Assembly (NCBI GenBank): GCA_964523675.1
Contig: CAZFZT010000034.1
Span: 1 to 34,846 of the forward strand
DNA: 34,846 bases
Direction: 5' to 3'
Origin: CAZFZT01 sp964523675
Lineage (GTDB): Bacteria > Planctomycetota > Phycisphaerae > Phycisphaerales > SM1A02
The translations under genes and the position numbers were made by a program. The notes under the pieces are model-generated. The model made no database searches, was not told the DNA's origin, and worked only from the letters and a program-made list of their open reading frames with translations. Positions 7,606-14,869 of the stretch are shown here, in pieces. Positions within the stretch are counted from its first letter, which is position 1. Every line of letters starts with the position of its first letter.

Positions 7606-9000
7606 ATGAGCACCATCACCGCGCCACGTGCCGAATCTTCAACCGATACGCTCAAGTCAATCAACCCTGCGACCGGCGAGGTCGTCGGCAAGGTGCCGAT
7701 CACACCGCCGGGCGAGATTCCGGCGATCGTCGCGCGGGCGCGGGCTGCGCAGAAGCAGTGGCGACGGATGTCGTTCGATGAACGGGCGGCTGCAATTCTT
7801 CCCGCAGGGGACCGGCTGCTGTCGCAACTTGATGAACTGGCACTGCTGCTGACGCGCGAGATGGGCAAACCGCTTCCCGACGCGACGGGCGAGATCAAGG
7901 GCTGCGCTTCAACGCTGAAAGAAACGCTGGACGACATTGCCGCTGCACTTGAACCGGAAACGCTTGAGGATGCTGCCACGCGAACCGTGATGCACTTTGA
8001 TCCGCTGGGAGTGGCTGCAGTCATTTCACCGTGGAACTTCCCCCTTGCAATGCCGCACTGGATGGTGATTCCGGCGCTCGTGGCAGGGAACACCGTCGTG
8101 CTCAAGCCCTCCGAAGAGACGCCGCTCATTGCGCAGGCGTATGCGGAATCCTTGATTGCGTCGCTCCCAACCGATGTGCTTCAGATCATTCATGGCGCGG
8201 ATCAGCAGGGCCGAGCGCTCGTTGATGCCGATGTTGATCTCGTTGCCTTCACCGGCTCGCGCGAGACTGGGATGAAGATCATGGAAGCGGCTGGGCGCGG
8301 CCTCAAGCGGCTGGTGCTGGAACTGGGCGGTAAGGATCCGCTCATCGTGCTGCGCGACGCTGATGTCGAGAAAGCCGCGGAGTTCGCAGCACGCAACAGC
8401 TTTCGCAATGCCGGTCAAGTGTGCGTCTCGACCGAGCGCATCTACGTTGATGAAGCGATCGCCGATCAGTTTGAAGAGGCGTTCATTCGATTCACGAAGG
8501 ACTTGACGGTCGGCGATGGCACGCAGCCGGATGTGAAGATCGGGCCGATGATCAATCAGCGTCAGCATGATCACGTGGTGCGGCAGGTCGATGAAGCGAT
8601 CGCACAGGGCGCACGGATTATCTTCGGCGGAGAGGGTCATCACGGCAACTTCTTCATGCCGACGATCCTCACCGACGTGACCCACGACGTGCCGATCATG
8701 CGCGATGAGACGTTCGGTCCAGTGACGTGCGTGATGCGCGTCAGGAGCGACGAGGAAGCGGCTGATCTCGCCAACGACACGCCGTTCGGCCTTGGCGCGG
8801 TGGTGTTCGGCGAGGCGGGCCATGCCGGCGAAGTAGCGCGGCAGCTCGAAGCGGGCATGGTCGGCATCAACAAATCATGCGGCGGGGCGGCCGGCTCACC
8901 TTGGGTCGGCGCCAAGCACAGCGGGTTCGGCTATCACAGCGGCAAGTCGGGACATCGCCAATTCTCGCAGACGCGCATCGTCAGCGCGCCCAAAGGGTAA
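7606..9000 (+). CDS. NAD(P)-dependent aldehyde dehydrogenase (succinate-semialdehyde type)
   Basis: A 464-residue aldehyde dehydrogenase, full length for the family. Visible sites are SPWNFP with Asn144, the cofactor Lys167 in VVLKPSE, FTGS (215-218), the general base Glu239 in LELGGKDP, and the catalytic Cys273 in NAGQVC. The C-terminal ETFGPV motif and a GxGYHSGKSG end are present. It oxidises aldehydes to acids in the cytoplasm; similarity in motifs suggests the succinate-semialdehyde group, but the true substrate is unknown. AAAGGAG lies about 9 nt before ATG 7606. It starts 57 nt after the aldo/keto reductase stop, and the two genes may handle related carbonyl compounds. Confidence 0.93.
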   Translation: MSTITAPRAESSTDTLKSINPATGEVVGKVPITPPGEIPAIVARARAAQKQWRRMSFDERAAAILPAGDRLLSQLDELALLLTREMGKPLPDATGEIKGCASTLKETLDDIAAALEPETLEDAATRTVMHFDPLGVAAVISPWNFPLAMPHWMVIPALVAGNTVVLKPSEETPLIAQAYAESLIASLPTDVLQIIHGADQQGRALVDADVDLVAFTGSRETGMKIMEAAGRGLKRLVLELGGKDPLIVLRDADVEKAAEFAARNSFRNAGQVCVSTERIYVDEAIADQFEEAFIRFTKDLTVGDGTQPDVKIGPMINQRQHDHVVRQVDEAIAQGARIIFGGEGHHGNFFMPTILTDVTHDVPIMRDETFGPVTCVMRVRSDEEAADLANDTPFGLGAVVFGEAGHAGEVARQLEAGMVGINKSCGGAAGSPWVGAKHSGFGYHSGKSGHRQFSQTRIVSAPKG

Positions 9001-9073
9001 AGCGCTGAGCGTCGCAACAATGCACGCGATACATGTCGCTGTGCGCTCATATTGACCGCTCCTCTCCAAAAAC

Positions 9074-9110
9074 ACTGCATTCGGAAGTCTGGGTGACTTC
9101 CGAATGCAGT
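9074..9110 (-). terminator. Intrinsic terminator of the ankyrin lipoprotein gene
   Basis: A perfect 16-bp inverted repeat (9074-9089 and 9095-9110) with a 5-nt loop lies 51 nt past the stop of the minus-strand gene. On that strand the stem is followed by TGTTTTTGG. On the plus strand no T-run follows, although it could still slow readthrough from the convergent aldehyde dehydrogenase. Confidence 0.85.
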
Positions 9111-9160
9111 AACCAGGTGGGAGATTCGAGTGATACCGGTCGAGCTGTTGCTCGGGCTTC

Positions 9161-11032
9161 TTACTCGGTGAAGTAAGGTTGCAGCAACTTGATGATCGCA
9201 GCCGCATGCTGATCCGAGCGGCCCTTGGCATAATCCATTGCCGACATACCGCGAGGATCAGTGGCGCGAACATCTGCGCCTGCGTCAATCAGTGCCTGGA
9301 TGACCGCTGCATCAGCGGCGCTATGGTCCGCCGCAAACAGCAACACAGTCCGGCCGCGATTGTCTTTCGCTTCAAGATCAACGCCGTGCTCGAGCAGCAA
9401 TTTAAGGTTATCGACGCGGCCGGTCTGGGCGGCGTACATTGCTGGCGTTGCGCCCTGAATCTGGCACGCCCGATTCGGATCGCCGCCCGCTTCGAGGAGC
9501 AATTTGACAGCTCCCTCTTCACCAAACCCGGCAGCTGCGAGCAGCGGTGTCCATCCGGTTCCGTTCACGATGGAGGCGTCAGCACCCGCTTCAAGAAGCA
9601 GTTCGACAGTTTCGGCGGTTCCGCTGAGAGCGGCCCACCAGAGCGCGGAGTTGCTCAGCGTTGTGTCCCGAGCATTGACATCGGCGCCCGCATCGATCAG
9701 GATGCGAACGGCTTCGGCGTTCTTCGATTGAGCAGCGTTCATCAGCGGGGTAACGCCATTGTTGCTTGCCGGGAAATCAACGTCCGCGCCCGCTTCGATG
9801 AGAGCTTTCATCAGGTCGGTGTGGCCGTGACGGGCGGCAATACCCAGCAGTGACGTGCCGCTGCGTGGATCAGCGCTGTCGACATCTGCGCCGCCTTTGA
9901 TTTTCTCAAGAAGTGCATCGCTCTCGCCGCGCTGTGCAAGCTCATGGAGCGGTGCAGCTGCAGGCTTTCGGGAGGTGATCGAATCTCGCTCCCTTGACAC
10001 AGGGCGAATGTGTGCTGCGCTTCGAACCGAAGCCGTTACCTTCTGCGTCTTCGGGTGGTCAAGAGATATTTCAAGCCGCCGCGGCTGACGAAGTTCATCC
10101 CATCGCTCCCAGTCAACAACCACGGCATGTTCGGTTGCTTCACCTGCAGGCACCTCCGTCACCACGTTCTCAGGAGCAACGCCGGTGATGTTAAACGGCA
10201 CTCCATCGTGCGAGCGAATCACGATTCGACCATCCGGATTTGATTCGCGATCAAGGATGCGTGGCTCAAAGCTCACGTAGGCGATGACGTTGCCGGTTAC
10301 GGAAACTGCGACGTTCGGGTGATCCTCGAAGACGAAGCTGACTGATTTGGTTGTCCGCGTCTGGACGGCTCCGCCGGACAAGGCGATCTCGGCCTCGATT
10401 GTCTCACCCGGCTGAATGTCATAATTCTTGGGCACGTTCGCAACGGTGCAGCCGCATGACGACCGCGCATCGAGAATCCGAATGACGGAATCTGAAGTGT
10501 TCGTCAGCTTGACCACGCCTGTACGGCGTTCACCTGTGGCCATGTCGCCCATATCTACTGTCGCCGGTTCTGCGAGGATGACCGGTTCCTGGTGTGCGAC
10601 GCCCGAGGCCGCGCCGATATCTGCCGCTGACCTGCGGCTGGCCTCGCGGGACGCCAGTGACTTCGCGTCGGACTCGCGCCTCGTCCGATCGTTCCCGCTG
10701 GCCAACTTGGCGTCGCGCGCCTCACGCGCCTCTCGCGCTCTGGCTTCACGAGCGGCGAGAGCTGCTGCTTCGCGCTCCGAACGGTCTGTTGCGCGAGCCG
10801 GCCGCTCCTCGGTGGCTGCTTCCTTCCGTTGCGGAGCCGCTTCGGCGCGTTCAGACTTGGTCGGCGCCGCGGCTGCCGGTTCAAGTGTCGGTGACGGATC
10901 GCTTTGAACTTCCGCGGCTGTGGTGCTTGCCTGCTGAGCAGTCGTGGAGACTTCAGACTTGTCACAGGCGGAAAGCCCGATTGCGCTGAACACGCACAGA
11001 GCGGGCACGAACAGATTCATTGTCTTGCTCAT
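9161..11032 (-). CDS. Ankyrin-repeat lipoprotein with DUF1573 domain
   Basis: A 623-residue lipoprotein. The signal peptide ends in the lipobox LSAC with Cys23, and Asp24 follows it; in E. coli Asp at +2 keeps lipoproteins in the inner membrane. Residues 50-145 are a charged Ala/Arg/Glu linker, probably helical. Residues 150-250 match DUF1573, an Ig-like domain with the typical SSCGCT motif (192-197). A further beta domain follows to about 345. Residues 358-615 hold seven ankyrin repeats (for example TPLMNAAQS, TPLLAAAGFGEEG), so they would face the periplasm. GGGAG lies 9 nt before ATG 11032; an in-frame ATG at 11020 is an alternative. A strong terminator follows the gene. Role unknown; probably protein binding at the cell envelope. 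Confidence 0.88.
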   Translation of the reverse strand: MSKTMNLFVPALCVFSAIGLSACDKSEVSTTAQQASTTAAEVQSDPSPTLEPAAAAPTKSERAEAAPQRKEAATEERPARATDRSEREAAALAAREARAREAREARDAKLASGNDRTRRESDAKSLASREASRRSAADIGAASGVAHQEPVILAEPATVDMGDMATGERRTGVVKLTNTSDSVIRILDARSSCGCTVANVPKNYDIQPGETIEAEIALSGGAVQTRTTKSVSFVFEDHPNVAVSVTGNVIAYVSFEPRILDRESNPDGRIVIRSHDGVPFNITGVAPENVVTEVPAGEATEHAVVVDWERWDELRQPRRLEISLDHPKTQKVTASVRSAAHIRPVSRERDSITSRKPAAAPLHELAQRGESDALLEKIKGGADVDSADPRSGTSLLGIAARHGHTDLMKALIEAGADVDFPASNNGVTPLMNAAQSKNAEAVRILIDAGADVNARDTTLSNSALWWAALSGTAETVELLLEAGADASIVNGTGWTPLLAAAGFGEEGAVKLLLEAGGDPNRACQIQGATPAMYAAQTGRVDNLKLLLEHGVDLEAKDNRGRTVLLFAADHSAADAAVIQALIDAGADVRATDPRGMSAMDYAKGRSDQHAAAIIKLLQPYFTE

Positions 11033-11260
11033 TCCTGGTATCTCCCACCAAAGGAACTCAAAAGAGATTCGGTACATTCATGCCGACCGGTCTTCGGGCC
11101 GAGTCGGCCTTTCCAAAAAGAACACGGCAAAACCACCGCGCCAGCAGTCCCAACGAATCGGCTCCTGAATCTATTGCCCGGCCGTCAAAAACTTTCCCTC
11201 GCGTCCCGCCTTCGTTTGCCGGATCGTGTTTTCGGACCCGAATCGGGGCGTGCAATGCTC

Positions 11261-11266
11261 TATCAT
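11261..11266 (+). promoter_or_regulatory. TATCAT hexamer 7 nt before ATG (leaderless candidate)
   Basis: TATCAT ends 7 nt before ATG 11274. The intervening sequence is pyrimidine-rich and has no ribosome-binding site. There is no good -35 at 17 bp. Confidence 0.4.
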
Positions 11267-11273
11267 CCCCTCC

Positions 11274-12515
11274 ATGGCAACCGAATCCCTGCCCGAACAC
11301 ATCCTTAAACCCCACCTCAGACCGATCCAGCCCATGCAGGTCGCCAAGGATGGCCGTCAATTCGTGGCCTTGTGCGACCCGGCGCGAGTGTGTGAGCAGA
11401 CGATGGTTGTCCCACCTCAAGTGCTGGGCGTTCTGCACTACTTTCGCGGCGAGCGGTCACTCAACGAGATCGCAGATCAATTGGGCGCCCCCCTGCCTCA
11501 GTTCGTGGAACTTGCCAAGGGGCTCGACAGTGTCGGGCTGCTGTGGGGGCCAACCTTCGAGCGGCTGGAGGAGGAATTGAAGGCCAAGATCGCGGAGCGG
11601 GGCTCCTTTCCTGCCCATGCCGCTGCCACCCTCGGCCAGGATGACGCTGCCTGCCGCCGACAAATCGAAGAGTACTTCGATCAAACGGAGGATCCGGAGA
11701 TAGAGGAGGATGTTCTGGGGATCGTGTCGCCTCACCTCGACTATCAGCGCGGCTGGCCCAACTACGCTGCCGCTTACCATCCATGGAGGGCAGCCGCACG
11801 TTCCGCAGGCCTCACTCCGGATCGGGTGGTCATTCTCGGGACGAATCACTTCGGCTTGGGTGACGGCGTGGTCTTCACTGAGTATGGCTTCGAGTCGCCT
11901 CTTGGAACGTGCCCCGCAGATACGGTCGTGGCGGAGAAGTTGGTTGAAGCCCTCGGCAGGCCGCTCGTCATCGATCAGCTCGATCATGCCCCGGAACATT
12001 CGATTCAGTTGCAACTGCCCTGGCTGCAGTACTGCTTCGGAAATGTTCCGCTCGTTGCTGCACTCATCCCGGACCCGCTTGTTCCAATGCTCGATGATGA
12101 CCCGCAAGCCGAGTCGGAAGAGCATGCGTCAGGTCGCGTCACGCTCAATCAGTTTGCCGAAACATTGCGAACCATCCTGAATGAAGTGGGTGGCCATACG
12201 TTGTTCGTCGCATCAAGCGATCTCAGTCATGTCGGGCCCCAGTTTGGCGAACCACGTCCCGTTGATGAGAGGCGCCGAATTGATGTTGAACAGCACGATC
12301 GCGACATGATGGGCAAGTATCTCCTTGGCGACCCGGAGGAATTTCTCTCAGCGATGCGCTGGAACAACAATCCGACCAGATGGTGCAGCATCGGCAACAT
12401 GACTGCGCTGTTGATGCTCGCTCAGCCGCGGCAGGTTGAATTGATCGACTATCGCCAGGCCTACGACGACAATGGCCATGCACTCGTCAGCAGCGCTGCG
12501 ATGGCCCTGCTGTGA
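11274..12515 (+). CDS. amrB: MEMO-family protein (AmmeMemoRadiSam system protein B)
   Basis: A 413-residue protein. Residues 30-105 form a helical region that looks like a PqqD/winged-helix unit (LGVLHYFRGERSLNEIADQLG). Residues 145-413 match the MEMO fold, related to extradiol dioxygenases: SPHLDYQRG (152-160), ILGTNHFG, APEHSIQLQLPWLQ and VASSDLSH provide the usual His-rich site. In other genomes MEMO occurs with an AMMECR1 protein and a radical SAM enzyme, the three forming an uncharacterised RNA- or protein-modification system; neither partner is in this window. I start at ATG 11274 because the longer frame (from 11226) adds unconserved residues. The dtd gene follows 64 nt downstream. Confidence 0.85.
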   Translation: MATESLPEHILKPHLRPIQPMQVAKDGRQFVALCDPARVCEQTMVVPPQVLGVLHYFRGERSLNEIADQLGAPLPQFVELAKGLDSVGLLWGPTFERLEEELKAKIAERGSFPAHAAATLGQDDAACRRQIEEYFDQTEDPEIEEDVLGIVSPHLDYQRGWPNYAAAYHPWRAAARSAGLTPDRVVILGTNHFGLGDGVVFTEYGFESPLGTCPADTVVAEKLVEALGRPLVIDQLDHAPEHSIQLQLPWLQYCFGNVPLVAALIPDPLVPMLDDDPQAESEEHASGRVTLNQFAETLRTILNEVGGHTLFVASSDLSHVGPQFGEPRPVDERRRIDVEQHDRDMMGKYLLGDPEEFLSAMRWNNNPTRWCSIGNMTALLMLAQPRQVELIDYRQAYDDNGHALVSSAAMALL

Positions 12516-12566
12516 AACCGTAACTGAGCGTCCGGCTCGCTCCGCCACCCAGACTCCTTCACCGGA

Positions 12567-12572
12567 TACCCT
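12567..12572 (+). promoter_or_regulatory. TACCCT hexamer 7 nt before ATG (leaderless candidate)
   Basis: TACCCT ends 7 nt before ATG 12580 of dtd; no Shine-Dalgarno is visible. It is a weak -10 on its own and counts mainly as part of a recurring pattern. Confidence 0.3.
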
Positions 12573-12579
12573 TCACCTG

Positions 12580-13023
12580 ATGATCGCCGTTCTCCAGCGC
12601 GTGACGCGCGCCTCGGTCACTGTCGAGTCAGAGAAATACACCGCGACCATTGGTCCGGGGCTGTGCGTATTGCTTGGCGTCGAGCAGGGCGACACTGACG
12701 ATGATGCGTCGTGGATGGCAGGCAAGATCGCCCGGCTTCGCATCTTTCGCGACGATGAGAACAAGATGAATCGTTCGGTCATTGATGTCGCTGGCGAGGT
12801 CCTGATCGTCTCGCAGTTCACTCTGGCGGGCGAATGTGGCAAGGGAAATCGGCCAAGTTTCGTGCGCGCCGCGGAGCCGGAAGCGGGACGCCGACTCTAT
12901 CAACGCGTCGCGCAATTGCTCGAAACAGAACACAGCATTCCGGTCAAGACCGGCGTCTTCGGAGCAATGATGTTGGTCGATATCGCAAACGACGGCCCGG
13001 TCACGCTCATCTTGCAGAGATAA
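12580..13023 (+). CDS. dtd: D-aminoacyl-tRNA deacylase
   Basis: A 147-residue protein, the usual length for Dtd. It hydrolyses D-amino acids (and glycine mischarged on tRNA-Ala) from tRNA, guarding translation. It begins MIAVLQRVTRASV as the family does, and carries SQFTLAGE (78-85) around the catalytic region, GNRPSFVRAA, and the Gly-Pro motif NDGPVT near the end. The ATG at 12580 is fixed by homology; an upstream in-frame ATG at 12472 lies inside the previous gene. It sits between the MEMO gene and a UbiB-type gene on the same strand. Confidence 0.95.
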   Translation: MIAVLQRVTRASVTVESEKYTATIGPGLCVLLGVEQGDTDDDASWMAGKIARLRIFRDDENKMNRSVIDVAGEVLIVSQFTLAGECGKGNRPSFVRAAEPEAGRRLYQRVAQLLETEHSIPVKTGVFGAMMLVDIANDGPVTLILQR

Positions 13024-13081
13024 AGTTCGACTGCATTTTTGGCAGAGCTGCGAACTGCTTCCGCCCGGTGCTTTCTCCGGA

Positions 13082-13087
13082 TACAGT
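13082..13087 (+). promoter_or_regulatory. TACAGT hexamer 6 nt before ATG (leaderless candidate)
   Basis: TACAGT ends 6 nt before ATG 13094. No Shine-Dalgarno is visible (GTCCGC only). Same spacing as at 6569-6574 and on the minus strand at 22438-22443 and 34729-34734. Confidence 0.42.
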
Positions 13088-13093
13088 GTCCGC

Positions 13094-14797
13094 ATGCGAT
13101 CTCCACTGGCCTTCGGCCGGACTCTTCGCAATGCACGCCGCACGCGCGAGATTCTCGGCGTGTTCATGCGCTACGGCTTTCAGCACGTCATTGAGGAACT
13201 CAACCTCGACACCATCGCGCAGCGAAGTAAGAACCTGTTTCGCAAACGGCCGCTCGACCAGGTCGATGCGCGCCTCGCGCGGCTGCCGCAACCGGTGCGC
13301 TTGCGGAAAGCGCTCGAGGAACTCGGCCCGACCTTTGTGAAGATGGGGCAGGTTCTGTCGCTGCGTCCGGACCTCATTCCGCCGGAATGGGCTGACGAGT
13401 TTCGCAAGCTTCACGACACCGTACACCCCGTGCCGAGCGACGAGATTCGAGCCCGACTCGAACAGGAGTTCCCCGGTGGCAGACTCGAGCAACTCTTCAA
13501 GTGGATTGACGAAAAACCGCTTGCCGCCGCTTCTGTTGCGCAGGTTCACCGCGCGATCACACACGACGGTGATGAAATCGTTCTCAAGATACTTCGGCCG
13601 GGCATCGAGGAGGTGCTCCAGACCGACATGAGCATTCTTCATTTCCTGGCGGAGTTTGCTGAAGAGCACTTCCAGAACCTCGGCTACAGCCCGACGCAAG
13701 TCGTTCGCCAGTTCGCGCGCGAACTTGAACGTGAAGTTGATCTCGCGCAGGAAGGCAGATCCACTGACCGCTTTCGCAAGGACTTTGATGCACATCCCAA
13801 CATCTGCTTTCCCAAGGTCTATTGGAAATACACCACTGAAAAAGTGCTCGCACTTGAAGAGATCAAAGGCACGCTGCTCTCGAAGTTAAAGAAGGACGAC
13901 GTGTCGCCCGAGGAACTGCGCAGCGTCGTCGCCAACGGCACCGATGCAGTCTTCCGCCAGTGCCTCGAAATCGGCTTTTTTCATGCCGACCCGCACCCCG
14001 GCAATCTCTTCATCCTGCCCGGCGGAAAAATCTGCTTCATTGACTGCGGCATGACGGGACACATCGATCCCAATACCGCCGGCCAGCTCGCGGACCTTGT
14101 CCAAAGCGTTCTCGCAGGCGATCTCGATCGCGTCATGGAGATTGCCATTGCGATCGGCGACACCGACCCCGCAATTGGCGAGAACCGCGCGGTGCGCGCC
14201 GATGTCTGGGAGTTCATCGCCAAGTTCGAGAATGTGACGCTCGCCTCGCTTGATGTCGGCGCGCTGCTGCGCGAGTTTTTCGAGAAGATTCGTCGCAACA
14301 ACCTGCGCTGCCCCAGCGACATCGTCTTTCTCATCAAGGCCCTCACCACCATACAGAGCGTCGGCAAGGATCTCGTGCCCGACTTCGATATCGTCGGCCA
14401 TGTCCAGCCCTATGTCGAGCGCCTGGTCAAGCGCCGCTACGGCTTCCGCGCCCTGCGCCGGCGATTGATAGACAGCACGCTCGCCTATGCCGAGTTCCTC
14501 GAAACACTGCCGGTTCAGGTCCGCGCGATCCTTTACGGCCTTCGACGCAATCGCCTCACCGTTAATCTCGAGCATCGCGGTCTTGATCGCCTGACCGAAA
14601 CCATCGACCGCGCCAGCGGTCACATCGCGCACGCGGTGTTCGTGGCTGCGCTCATCATGGGTTCTGCCATCCTGATTCTTGCCGACGCCGCTGCGCGCGA
14701 GCGGGGCACGATGACGGTGATCGCAGGCATCACGTTCGTCATCGCCGTCGTCCTCGCCGCCAGCCGCGCCATCTATGCCTGGTTCAAGCACCACTGA
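13094..14797 (+). CDS. ABC1/UbiB-family atypical protein kinase
   Basis: A 567-residue UbiB/AarF/COQ8-type protein. It shows the KxGQ motif (Lys83-Gln86), the Ala-rich loop AAASVAQ (145-151), the invariant Lys165 in IVLKIL, HADPHPGN (297-304) and the metal Asp317 in FIDCG. Two C-terminal membrane helices (about 512-565) anchor it. In other bacteria UbiB supports quinone biosynthesis, probably through ATPase activity on lipid precursors or partners; here the same role is likely but no quinone genes are nearby. ATG 13094 lacks a ribosome-binding site but has TACAGT 6 nt before it. The stop codon lies within a 6-bp hairpin (GGTTCA/TGAACC, 14781-14800). Confidence 0.92.
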   Translation: MRSPLAFGRTLRNARRTREILGVFMRYGFQHVIEELNLDTIAQRSKNLFRKRPLDQVDARLARLPQPVRLRKALEELGPTFVKMGQVLSLRPDLIPPEWADEFRKLHDTVHPVPSDEIRARLEQEFPGGRLEQLFKWIDEKPLAAASVAQVHRAITHDGDEIVLKILRPGIEEVLQTDMSILHFLAEFAEEHFQNLGYSPTQVVRQFARELEREVDLAQEGRSTDRFRKDFDAHPNICFPKVYWKYTTEKVLALEEIKGTLLSKLKKDDVSPEELRSVVANGTDAVFRQCLEIGFFHADPHPGNLFILPGGKICFIDCGMTGHIDPNTAGQLADLVQSVLAGDLDRVMEIAIAIGDTDPAIGENRAVRADVWEFIAKFENVTLASLDVGALLREFFEKIRRNNLRCPSDIVFLIKALTTIQSVGKDLVPDFDIVGHVQPYVERLVKRRYGFRALRRRLIDSTLAYAEFLETLPVQVRAILYGLRRNRLTVNLEHRGLDRLTETIDRASGHIAHAVFVAALIMGSAILILADAAARERGTMTVIAGITFVIAVVLAASRAIYAWFKHH

Positions 14798-14869
14798 ACC
14801 ACGACACAAGGCGCAGGACGCATCTCAACACGTCTGCATCCCCGAAGCCGAAGCGCAGGCGAGGCATCG

